Assembly: GCF_004349265.1 (NCBI RefSeq)
Contig: NZ_SMFL01000005.1
Coordinates: 186,301 to 250,300, forward strand
DNA length: 64,000 bases
Direction: 5' to 3'
Source of the DNA: Dyadobacter psychrotolerans
GTDB taxonomy: Bacteria; Bacteroidota; Bacteroidia; Cytophagales; Spirosomataceae
In this document: piece by piece, positions 27,301-35,169 of the stretch
Numbering within the stretch: the first letter of the stretch is position 1
Layout of the letters: each line of letters opens with the position of its first letter
Program-made: the position numbers and the translations under genes
The notes under the pieces: generated by a model
What the model was told of the DNA's origin: nothing
Seen by the model: only the letters and a program-made list of their open reading frames with translations
Database searches by the model: none

Positions 27301-28526
27301 GGTATTCGCTTTTCGATCAGGAAAAGCTTTCCAGAATAATGTATAACCTTTTGTCTAATGCTTTCAAATTCACCTCCGAAAACGGAAGTGTTGCTGTACA
27401 TGTGCGGATTATTAATCAGGATGGAACTGAGCAACTTGACGTCAGGGTGGCTGACACCGGGGTAGGCATACCTGCCGATGCACAGGCAAAAGTTTTTGAC
27501 CGGTTTTTTCAACATACCTTACCGGATCACCTGGTAAACCAAGGCAGCGGAATTGGGTTGGCTATCACGAGAGAATTTGTAAAACTGCATGGCGGAAATA
27601 TTTCTGTTGAAAGTCAGGAAGGGCAGGGCAGTACTTTTATAATGTTCCTGCCGCTTCATTCAGTTCAGGGTAGTGAAACTGCTCAGGAAGTGGTCCAAAA
27701 AGTTTTTGTAGGTGAAACAATAACTGCGTCGGAATTATCGGTTGCTGAGAATCGGAAAGATAAACCGGTTCTGCTTTTGGTTGAGGATAATGATGAATTT
27801 CGTGAGTATCTCAGGGAGGTTTTTCAAAAGGATTATCAGATTCATGAGGCTCCAAATGGAAAAATTGGCCTGGAAATTACTTTACACACCATTCCTGACC
27901 TGATCGTTAGTGACGTAATGATGCCTGAGATGGATGGCATGCAGCTTTGCCGGATGGTCAAAACGGACAGCCGTATTTCGCATATTCCCGTAATACTTTT
28001 AACTGCCCGTGCAGAAGATGAACAGCAGCTCCAGGGATATGAAACCGGTGCCGACGCCTATGTTACCAAACCTTTCAGACTCGATATTCTGCAGGCCCAA
28101 ATCCGGAATTTGATCACACTTCGGGAAAGATTTCAAAAGCAGTTTCAGAAGCATATCCGTGTAGAACCAAGCGAGATCGTCGTGCGGTCTTTGGATGAAC
28201 AGTTTATCAATAAGGCGGTAAAGGTGGTTGAGGACAATATGGCCAATTCCGAATTTACCGTTGAAGAACTTAGTTCGGAGATGGCGATGAGCAGGATGTA
28301 CTTATATAAAAAATTGCTGTCGCTGACAGGAAAAACGCCGGTAGAATTTATCCGTATCATCCGGATTCGCAGGGCTGCATCCCTGCTGGAAAAAAGTCAG
28401 CTGACCGTTTCAGAAATTGCTTATCAGGTTGGTTTCAACAATCCGAAATACTTTGCCAAACTCTTTAAGGAAGAGTATAAAATATTGCCAACCGAATTCC
28501 GAAAAAAGGAAACAGTTGGAGAATGA
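24390..28526 (+). CDS. Hybrid two-component system regulator of the polysaccharide locus
   Basis: A 1378-residue one-protein signalling system. The ATG at 24390 opens a signal peptide (KWFFRLLVYLIWVSG); an earlier in-frame ATG at 24306 lies in the preceding terminator. Residues about 30-720 form the periplasmic sensor of repeated propeller units (FVWVGTAEGLNRFDGYSF, NIWIGTANGIDVLKPG and similar), then a Y_Y_Y domain (GFNDQWFEADNNTRKVTYTN). One membrane helix near 815-835 leads to the histidine kinase with phospho-acceptor His873 in NVSHEFRTPLTLM, N box NAFKFTSENG and G boxes DTGVGIP and GSGIGLAI. A receiver domain has Asp1175 in SDVMMPEMDG. The C-terminus is an AraC-type helix-turn-helix ending AYQVGFNNPKYFAKLF. 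It most likely activates the susC operon that starts 383 bp downstream when sensing its oligosaccharide. Confidence 0.96.
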   Translation: MQKWFFRLLVYLIWVSGCLEFAVAQGEDYQFARYSAEKGLSHNQVNCFLKDQQGFVWVGTAEGLNRFDGYSFKIFKHDVRDSTTLSDHYVNELFEDKQGYIWINTRLGYNIYDPATETIDHDINKAARRLGLPDANFNRIIKTRSGDYWISHNRLGLLKYITSKKLLLHLKFEPERGGRELPVVSDFNEDAQGNLWVVYDNGLVVRFNTVTFKTDFQSDLLQKKQLGRSANHRVFVDRDGEPWVYVIKAVRGVYYFDTKKNELIAGNASSSQFKLNNNIVSSIISGPDSGIWIGTDHGGINIVNKQDRTVSTLLYNPNDPKTISQNSIMTLYKDPSGMIWAGTFKKGFCNYHKNIFKFSLIRHLPTIPQSLPFDDVSVFAEDKKGNVWIGSNGGGLIYFDRKSNRFKQYKNIPGDPSSLSNNVIVSLFLDKNNILWVGTYFGGLNSFDGNKFKRYMHNPADSTSLIDDRVWEIFEDSKGRLWVGTLGDGLELFDRQKQVFKHYRPFAPNSIQSYYIASVIEDQSGNIWIGTANGIDVLKPGADKFIHYTHEANRPGTLSSTAVVSLAQDSFGNIWVGTSDGLNVYDKRRNGFVSYDSRDGLPDNSVLTILVDNKQNLWLGTPKGLVNFNITKRKDAIPEKFDITTYNEVDGLQGRSFNENSALRLNSGEMIFGGANGFTIFNPEKITSEPVNADVVLTDFQIFNKSIRPGEKQNKRVILEKSISVTKEIQLQYNQNVFTIEFAALNFLHSDKNHYLYTLEGFNDQWFEADNNTRKVTYTNLDPGKYSFKVKIKDGGTVSKERILKIHINPPFWKTPFAYILYFLATVGALALARWILLERERLNFKLEQERREALQLHELDMMKIKFFTNVSHEFRTPLTLMLTPLEGLLNNLQADSGVRNQLSMIHRNARRLLNLVTQLLDFKKLEVEETEFRPEKGDIIQFIREITHTFSDLSERKHIAFTFETDVESRYSLFDQEKLSRIMYNLLSNAFKFTSENGSVAVHVRIINQDGTEQLDVRVADTGVGIPADAQAKVFDRFFQHTLPDHLVNQGSGIGLAITREFVKLHGGNISVESQEGQGSTFIMFLPLHSVQGSETAQEVVQKVFVGETITASELSVAENRKDKPVLLLVEDNDEFREYLREVFQKDYQIHEAPNGKIGLEITLHTIPDLIVSDVMMPEMDGMQLCRMVKTDSRISHIPVILLTARAEDEQQLQGYETGADAYVTKPFRLDILQAQIRNLITLRERFQKQFQKHIRVEPSEIVVRSLDEQFINKAVKVVEDNMANSEFTVEELSSEMAMSRMYLYKKLLSLTGKTPVEFIRIIRIRRAASLLEKSQLTVSEIAYQVGFNNPKYFAKLFKEEYKILPTEFRKKETVGE

Positions 28527-28908
28527 TAAAGTAAAATACGGTTACTTAATCTGAATTTATAAAGGAATAATTGTATCTAAAGGAGATTGGAGTATTGAAA
28601 TAATGCAACATTTAAATTTTATATTGTTAATGAAAATGAGATCTGCTTTATAGAAGCAGGTCTCATTTTTTTGGCCTATCAGCAGTAAAAACATTAATAT
28701 AAGCAGAAAATAATGCTGTTTTCTCTATCTCGTTTACATTTGAATACCTATCTGTAGACATTTGATACCCTTGGGATATAATTTTATCCATCACATTTGT
28801 TCAAAAATAAATTCGAATTATACTAAAAGATGGCGCAATTTAAGTCGTTATTGGAATCGTATTAAAACGAATGAATTTAAGGAATGCATTTTTAAAACTT
28901 AAAACAAC
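28527..28908. other. Regulator-susC intergenic gap with promoter region
   Basis: The first part holds the regulator terminator (28633-28672). The remaining 230 bases are AT-rich and should contain the promoter controlled by the upstream hybrid regulator. A TTTG word at 28761-28764 and a TAATTTTA word at 28779-28786 resemble promoter boxes but are spaced too closely for a confident call. No ORF is seen. Confidence 0.5.
28633..28672 (+). terminator. Strong rho-independent terminator after the regulator
   Basis: The stem GAGATCTGCTT / AAGCAGGTCTC (28638-28648, 28654-28664; one T-G pair) with loop TATAG extends outward through AAAAT/ATTTT to about 16 bp and ends in a T tract. Confidence 0.85.
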
Positions 28909-31900
28909 ATGCAACTAAACATGTACACAAACAGAAGGGCAAAGCGAAGCCTTGTATCCCTCACGAAGTCACTTCGCCTTCCGCTGTTTTTACTCGGAAT
29001 GATGTTCGCTTCCGGAGGACTTTTTGCTCAGCAGGAAGTTAGAAAAACAGTAACCGGTTCAGTATTGTCTGAAAATGGTAGCGACGGAATACCGGGCGTA
29101 AGTGTGATCGTTAAAGGCACATCAAACGGAACTACAACGAATACGGAAGGCCAGTTTTCTATCGAGGCATCTTCCGGCAGTACGCTTGTATTCTCATTTA
29201 TTGGATACGAAACCAAAGAAGCTGCGGTTGGTAACAAGACGAAAATTGAGGTAAGATTAAAAGAAAGTATTTCTGCGCTGAATGAGGTTGTAGTGGTAGG
29301 TTATGGCGAAATGAAAAAGACTGACGTATCCAGCTCACAGGTAACTGTTTCCGGCAAGGATCTTAGTAAAACGATTAATACCTCGCTTGAACAAGGTCTT
29401 CAGGGCCGCGCAGCAAACGTGATGGTTCAGCAAAACTCAGGTCAGCCGGGTGCTGCGCCATCGGTTTTGATCCGCGGTTTGAGCTCATTAACAGGTACGA
29501 CGCAGCCTCTTTACGTAATTGACGGTGTGCAAATCAAACCTGATAATATGAAAGATGATCCTAACAATCGTCCGACCGGTTTTTCCAATATTCTTTCCAG
29601 CATTAACCCGGATGATATCGAAACGATCAACGTGTTACAGGGACCATCGGCAACTGCTATTTATGGAGCTGTGGGTGCAAACGGTGTTGTGATGATCACG
29701 ACTAAGAGAGGTAAAGCAGGTGAAGCGAAGATCAGTTTTAATTCACTGCTGACTTTACAGGCAGAGCCAAGACACATAGACGTAATGAACCTGAGCCAGT
29801 ACGCACAGTTTAGAAACGAACTTGCTGCCATCGGCGGAACTGCAACGGATCCTGACTTTGCGGACCCTTCCGTACTTGGAAACGGAACAGACTGGCAAAG
29901 CGCACTTTTCCGTCCGACTACATTACAGAAATATTCTCTTGGATTAAGCGGTGGAACAGAAAAGTCGACTTATTATTTATCCGGTGAATATTTTAATCAA
30001 AAAGGTATCGTAGAAGGTTCTGGTTTTAAACGTTATAACTCACGTTTGAACCTGGAAAACCAGACACGCAGCTGGTTGAAAATCGGAGCTAACCTGAGTG
30101 TTGGTATTACCGAAGAAAAAGTAAATACTTCAAATGGAGGAATCATTCAGCTCGCTTTGGATCAAAATCCAAGTGTACCTGTAACCAATCCCGACGGAAG
30201 CTGGGGAGGGCCTGCTACAACGCAGTTTCAGTTCTCAAACCCGGTCATGATTTCAAAAATCAACAATGACTATAACCGCCGGACTTCCATTCTGGGTAGT
30301 TTGTTTGCAGATGTTAAACTGGCGAAAAACCTAACCTGGCATACGGAAGCCAACGGTAGTAACGAGTTTTTGAAATACTATTCTTACCATCCTTCTTATA
30401 CCATAGGCGGATATGTAGTTTCTCAGGATGCCGCCACTTCAACCCGCTCGGTAAATACCAACAGCTGGTGGAGTTTGCACAGCCGGATGCAGTATGATTT
30501 GAAACTGGACCAGCATGCGATTAGTTTGATGGCGGGTCATGAAGCGCAATCATTTACTTATGAATCTCTTACCGGAACACGTAAGAAATTCATAACCAAT
30601 ACGATTGAAGAACTTTCAGGTGGTGACGGTTCTGTTATTTCCAATGTCAGCAACAGCAGCGGAAAGGGTTCTGGTTCACGCGAATCATACTTTGCCCGTT
30701 TGAATTATAGCTTCAAAGACCGTTATATTGTACAGGGAACATACAGAATGGATGGTTCTTCGGCATTTCGTCAGGGACGCCGTTGGGGAAATTTCCCGGC
30801 TGTATCGGTAGCGTGGAGAGCTTCTGAGGAAGAATTCCTGAAAGGTGTAAGTGAAATTAACGACCTGAAATTCCGTTTTGAAGCGGGCCGCTCGGGTAAT
30901 CAGGGTAATGGCGGTAATGCAATCTATTCCACCTTGCAGACGGTACCAACAGGCTGGGGAACAGGATTTCTTGCATCCAACTTTGCCAACGAATTCCTGA
31001 CATGGGAAAAAGATGATGTGATCAACGCCGGAATGGACCTGCACATGTTCAGCAACCGTATTGAACTGATTGTGGATGCCTATGTAAAAAATATCAAGAG
31101 TTTGATCACAATCAACTCATATCCTTTTAGTTATGGTGGTGATATTGCTTACTCTCCAGGATATTTGAGCTGGCCTTCTGTTAACGCAGGATCGATGCGC
31201 AACAAAGGAATTGGGTTTACCTTGAATACAGTCAATATTGACAAGGGCGGTTTTTATTGGAAAACAGGTTTGAACCTTTCTTTTGACAGAAACAAAGTTA
31301 CTTCTCTGCTAAACCCGATCACTCCGATCTGGAACGCAACTTCTGTCGGATTTAAAACAGAAGTTGGGCAGCCGGCAAGTATGATCACCGGTTACATCGC
31401 CGACGGACTTTTCCAGGATGCGAATGATATCAAAGAGCATGCAATCCAGACATCTAACGGACAGCTGACAATCAACCCTGCAACAGGAACCTGGGTTGGT
31501 GATACGAAATTCAGAGATTTAAACGGTGACGGCGTTATCGATGCAGAAGACCGTACTGTGATTGGAAATCCTTGGCCGAAATTCACTTTGGGGCTGAACA
31601 ACAATGTGATGTACAAAAACTTCGAGCTGAATGCATTTTTGACCGGAAGCTTTAAAAATGATGTTTTGAACTATCCACGTTACCGTGCTGAAATTCCTGG
31701 AAATGGAGGAACGTTTGGAAATCAATGGTCATCTGTTGCGAATTATGCAAGACCAAGCAGTTACAATGTTGGCGATGCAGAAACGGTAACTTTGACCAAT
31801 CCGGGCTTTAATATACCGCGTATCGCACCTGGTGATCCAAACGGAAACAGCCGGATGAATACCAACTTTATTGAAGATGGTTCTTATGTACGTCTGAAAA

Positions 31901-32127
31901 ACATAACGATCAGCTATAACTTCCCTAAAACGATGCTGAAAGACTTTTTCATCAGAGGATTAAAAGCATCAGTTGGCGCGCAAAACCTGTTTACAATTAC
32001 CAAATACAAAGGGTATGATCCTGAGATCGGAATGGTAAACTATGGTGGTACAGTGATGGCTGGTATTGATACAGGCCGCTACCCGTCAGTTCGTATGTAT
32101 TCGTTTGGTTTGCTTGCTGATTTTTAA
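28909..32127 (+). CDS. SusC/RagA-type TonB-dependent transporter of the xyloglucan locus
   Basis: A 1072-residue outer-membrane transporter. After the signal peptide (GGLFAQ) it has a carboxypeptidase-regulatory-like domain (ENGSDGIPGVSVIVKG), the signature LNEVVVVGYGEMKKTD, a plug with VLIRGLSSLTGTTQPLYVIDG and GAVGANGVVMITTKRG, and a beta-barrel ending RMYSFGLLADF with the terminal Phe. An alternative start at the ATG at 28921 is four codons inside. SusD, a glycan-binding protein, GH44 and GH31 follow in order, so the likely cargo is xyloglucan oligosaccharide; that is inferred from the enzymes. Confidence 0.96.
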   Translation: MQLNMYTNRRAKRSLVSLTKSLRLPLFLLGMMFASGGLFAQQEVRKTVTGSVLSENGSDGIPGVSVIVKGTSNGTTTNTEGQFSIEASSGSTLVFSFIGYETKEAAVGNKTKIEVRLKESISALNEVVVVGYGEMKKTDVSSSQVTVSGKDLSKTINTSLEQGLQGRAANVMVQQNSGQPGAAPSVLIRGLSSLTGTTQPLYVIDGVQIKPDNMKDDPNNRPTGFSNILSSINPDDIETINVLQGPSATAIYGAVGANGVVMITTKRGKAGEAKISFNSLLTLQAEPRHIDVMNLSQYAQFRNELAAIGGTATDPDFADPSVLGNGTDWQSALFRPTTLQKYSLGLSGGTEKSTYYLSGEYFNQKGIVEGSGFKRYNSRLNLENQTRSWLKIGANLSVGITEEKVNTSNGGIIQLALDQNPSVPVTNPDGSWGGPATTQFQFSNPVMISKINNDYNRRTSILGSLFADVKLAKNLTWHTEANGSNEFLKYYSYHPSYTIGGYVVSQDAATSTRSVNTNSWWSLHSRMQYDLKLDQHAISLMAGHEAQSFTYESLTGTRKKFITNTIEELSGGDGSVISNVSNSSGKGSGSRESYFARLNYSFKDRYIVQGTYRMDGSSAFRQGRRWGNFPAVSVAWRASEEEFLKGVSEINDLKFRFEAGRSGNQGNGGNAIYSTLQTVPTGWGTGFLASNFANEFLTWEKDDVINAGMDLHMFSNRIELIVDAYVKNIKSLITINSYPFSYGGDIAYSPGYLSWPSVNAGSMRNKGIGFTLNTVNIDKGGFYWKTGLNLSFDRNKVTSLLNPITPIWNATSVGFKTEVGQPASMITGYIADGLFQDANDIKEHAIQTSNGQLTINPATGTWVGDTKFRDLNGDGVIDAEDRTVIGNPWPKFTLGLNNNVMYKNFELNAFLTGSFKNDVLNYPRYRAEIPGNGGTFGNQWSSVANYARPSSYNVGDAETVTLTNPGFNIPRIAPGDPNGNSRMNTNFIEDGSYVRLKNITISYNFPKTMLKDFFIRGLKASVGAQNLFTITKYKGYDPEIGMVNYGGTVMAGIDTGRYPSVRMYSFGLLADF

Positions 32128-32180
32128 TCAAATTCAAAAGGCACTCGCTGATATAAACATTCAATTCAAAAATATTTCCC

Positions 32181-33806
32181 ATGCAATTCAAGATAAAATT
32201 AATAGCCGCAATAGGAGCACTGATGCTCACTCAGGGATGCAAGGAGGACTTCCTGGACCGTCCGCCGGTGGATGCGCTTACATCAGGTAATTTTTATAAA
32301 ACCGATGAAGAGATCATGGCCGGAACTGCTCCGCTTTACAACATCGTTTGGTTTGACTTTAATGACAAAGCCAACATGTCGTTCCAGGAAGCAAGAGCCG
32401 GAAATTTGAACTCGAATGACCGTACGGCTTATATAAAACACGCGATTCCTTCCACGGATGCAAATACTTTGCTGCCAGGATACAAATCGTTCTATAAAAT
32501 AATAGCGCAAAGTAACAATGCCTATAAAGCGATTAAAGAAGCTACCGGAAGTACCGCTTCTTCGGCAGTAAAAAACCAGGGACTGGGCGAATGCCGTTTC
32601 ATGCGGGGAGTTGCTTATTATTACCTTGTTGCTAACTGGGGCGCTGTTCCCATTGTTTACGACAACGTTGCTCAAATCAATCAGGCCCCCGTTCGTAATA
32701 AAATTGAAGATGTCTGGAAACTGATCATCCATGATTTCCGCTATGCAGCGGCTACATTGCCTGCAACAGCCGTACAGGGACGGTTGACAAAGTATTCAGC
32801 CGAAGGTATGCTGGCGCGTATGTATCTGATGCGTGCAGGTTTGAACCAAAACGGAACACGTAACCAGTCGGATCTGGACAGCGCCAAGTATTTTGCAGAA
32901 GATGTGATCACCAAAAGCGGTTTGACACTGGCGCCAACCTACTCTGAATTGTTTTTGAGTGCAAACAACAACAGTTCGAAAAACAATCAGGAAAGTTTGT
33001 TCGCTTTGCAGTGGATGCCTTTGAGCAATCCATGGGGTATCAACAACTCGTTTCAGGCATATTTCGCGTATGAGTCGGCAATTACCACAACGGGTGATGG
33101 CTGGGGTGCGGCGCAAGGTGTATCTGCCGATCTTGTAAAGTACTTCACAGAAAATCCGGCGGACTCGTTAAGAAGAAAAGCAATCGGTATGTTTGACAGT
33201 GATGTTTATCCGGAAATAAACAAAGCAGGCGGCGGACTTAGATACAACAGACCTGCTGCTTTATCAGCGATTAAGAAGTATATCGTAGGCTCTCCGGCAG
33301 ACAATGGTGGTTTGGGTGGATTTATGGCTGCAAACATCAATTCTTACATGCTTCGTCTGGCAGAGGTTTATCTGATTTACGCGGATGCAGCTCTTGGTAA
33401 TGCAGCTACTACGACAGATGCGAAAGCTTTGGGATATGTAAATGCAGTAAGAAAAAGAGCAGGTTTGGCTGAAAGAACTTCGCTGACATTTGAGCAGATT
33501 TTCCAGGAAAGAAGAATTGAAACCGTTTTTGAAGGAAATTCTTGGAATGAAATCGTTCGCTGGTATTACTTTAACCCGGCCAAAGCGATGGCGTATACCG
33601 CTGCCCAGCATAAGGAAAACTATACGATGACTTATGTTGCCGGTTCGACAAATCCGAAAAAATACACTGTAACGTATTCAACTGCTGAATTTTATCCTTT
33701 GACCGCCTCGACATTATATCTGCCATTTCCGGAGGCGGAGATCGTAAATGCGCCTTCATTGAAGAACGAGCCGGTTGCATTTGATTTCAGCAAAATTGTT
33801 GATTAA
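32181..33806 (+). CDS. SusD/RagB family glycan-binding lipoprotein
   Basis: A 541-residue lipoprotein (signal to LTQGCKEDFLDRPP, Cys about residue 20). The typical SusD start after Cys (DFLDRPPVDALTSGNFYKT) is followed by helices GECRFMRGVAYYYLVANWG and KYSAEGMLARMYLMRAG and the C-terminal LRLAEVYLIYADAALG, VNAVRKRAGL, IFQERRIETVFEGNSWNEIVRW and a closing YLPFPEAEIVNAP. It begins 53 bp after susC and ends 18 bp before the surface glycan-binding protein gene, consistent with one operon. It should recruit the polysaccharide together with the SusC transporter. Confidence 0.96.
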   Translation: MQFKIKLIAAIGALMLTQGCKEDFLDRPPVDALTSGNFYKTDEEIMAGTAPLYNIVWFDFNDKANMSFQEARAGNLNSNDRTAYIKHAIPSTDANTLLPGYKSFYKIIAQSNNAYKAIKEATGSTASSAVKNQGLGECRFMRGVAYYYLVANWGAVPIVYDNVAQINQAPVRNKIEDVWKLIIHDFRYAAATLPATAVQGRLTKYSAEGMLARMYLMRAGLNQNGTRNQSDLDSAKYFAEDVITKSGLTLAPTYSELFLSANNNSSKNNQESLFALQWMPLSNPWGINNSFQAYFAYESAITTTGDGWGAAQGVSADLVKYFTENPADSLRRKAIGMFDSDVYPEINKAGGGLRYNRPAALSAIKKYIVGSPADNGGLGGFMAANINSYMLRLAEVYLIYADAALGNAATTTDAKALGYVNAVRKRAGLAERTSLTFEQIFQERRIETVFEGNSWNEIVRWYYFNPAKAMAYTAAQHKENYTMTYVAGSTNPKKYTVTYSTAEFYPLTASTLYLPFPEAEIVNAPSLKNEPVAFDFSKIVD

Positions 33807-33824
33807 CCCTAAATTTAAACAAAC

Positions 33825-34991
33825 ATGAATTTTCGCAATATATATAAAGCAGGACTGGGATTAATGGTTGGATGTGCGGCACTATTATCTTTCCAAAGCT
33901 GTGAAAATAAGGACGTCGACGGCGTTCCGGTGATCAGTAACGTTCGGTTGCTGGATCCTGTGAAGGCAGACAGTTCTTTATCCGGCGCATTACCCGGAAG
34001 TAAAATTGTAATCCAGGGACAAAATCTTGGCAGTGTTTTGAAAGTATATTTCAATGATTTCGATGCTACCTTTAATTCTGCTTTGGGAAGCAATAACAAT
34101 ATCATCGTTACAATTCCTGCCGAGGCACCTACCAAAGCAGTTAATCCAACTGTAAGCAATAAAATCAGAGTTGTAACAAACGGCGGGGAAGCTACTTACG
34201 ATTTCAGTCTGACCTCGCCAACACCACGTTTGGACGGTTTGTATTCTGAATTTGTTAAACCTGGCGGAACGATCATTATCACTGGCGATTATTTTTATAA
34301 TATCAAAAACGTAAAGTTAGGAACAGCTAATCTGGAAGTTCTAAGCAAAACAGAGAAAGAGATCAGAGCAAAAATGCCAACGATTGCGGCTATTGATTAT
34401 CTAACCATAGAAGGAGAATTTGGTACTGTGAAAACGAAGTTTAAAATGAACGATACAACAGTTCATATGATTAACTTTGACTCGCCCGCAACAACCTGGG
34501 GATCGGAAGTTTGTTACGGCGGTGCTGCAATTCTTCCCGCAACTGACGCGGGTGCTATTTCCGGCAAATATTCCAGAATCAAACAAACAAGCCTGCCAAA
34601 AACCGGTTATGAAGACAAATGGGTTTTCTCTACCTGTTATTTTGATTTTAAACTTCCTGCCGGCAACGCCGAAGCCAGACAGTTTAAGTTTGAGCATAAC
34701 ATTGCAGAAGCCTGGAAAGCAGGGAAATATGACATTACAATCAATGCAGGTGGAACGGATTACAATTATGCTTTCCAGCCCTGGAACTCCACGCTTTATT
34801 CGGCAACCGGTTACATGACCAATGGCTGGAAAACTGCGGTGATCGAATTGGCTGACTTCAAGAGTGCTTCCGGAGCAACCATTCCTGATGTTTCAAAAAT
34901 TACAGATTTGAAAGTGTCCTTTAATACACCAGATGTGACCATTGCTTCATTTAATGGTAGTGTTGATAATTTAAGAATCGTAGCAAAATAA
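33825..34991 (+). CDS. IPT/TIG-domain surface glycan-binding protein (SGBP-B-like)
   Basis: A 388-residue lipoprotein (LLSFQSCENKDVDG, Cys about residue 26). Two IPT/TIG Ig-like domains follow: residues about 35-130 (GSKIVIQGQNLGSVLKVYFNDF) and about 135-215 (GGTIIITGDYFYNIKNVKLG). The C-terminal part, about residues 220-388, resembles the xyloglucan-binding domain of SGBP-B proteins, with aromatic residues in SPATTWGSEVCYGG, DKWVFSTCYFDFKLP and NGWKTAVIELADF that could stack on glucan. It lies directly after susD, the usual place for such proteins. Binding to xyloglucan or another beta-glucan is inferred from the domain and the GH44/GH31 neighbours. Confidence 0.85.
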   Translation: MNFRNIYKAGLGLMVGCAALLSFQSCENKDVDGVPVISNVRLLDPVKADSSLSGALPGSKIVIQGQNLGSVLKVYFNDFDATFNSALGSNNNIIVTIPAEAPTKAVNPTVSNKIRVVTNGGEATYDFSLTSPTPRLDGLYSEFVKPGGTIIITGDYFYNIKNVKLGTANLEVLSKTEKEIRAKMPTIAAIDYLTIEGEFGTVKTKFKMNDTTVHMINFDSPATTWGSEVCYGGAAILPATDAGAISGKYSRIKQTSLPKTGYEDKWVFSTCYFDFKLPAGNAEARQFKFEHNIAEAWKAGKYDITINAGGTDYNYAFQPWNSTLYSATGYMTNGWKTAVIELADFKSASGATIPDVSKITDLKVSFNTPDVTIASFNGSVDNLRIVAK

Positions 34992-35052
34992 CTGACTTTG
35001 GGCTAACCAATATGGTAAGTTTATCTAAACCATGGTTGTACAACCCAGCTTC

Positions 35053-35080
35053 TAACCCCAGGCTTAGGCCTGGGGTTAAT
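35053..35080 (+). terminator. Hairpin between SGBP and GH44 genes
   Basis: A perfect 11-bp stem TAACCCCAGGC / GCCTGGGGTTA (35053-35063, 35068-35078) with loop TTAG, but followed only by ATTATG rather than a T run. It may be a partial terminator or an RNA-stabilising 3' end separating the surface-complex genes from the enzyme genes. Confidence 0.5.
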
Positions 35081-35169
35081 TATGAAAAGCGAATTCAGGC
35101 TTCAGCCAAAGTTGCTTTGATCTTGTAGTTTTTGTCTCACCGCTCCGGTAGATTCAATTTTTATATCAA

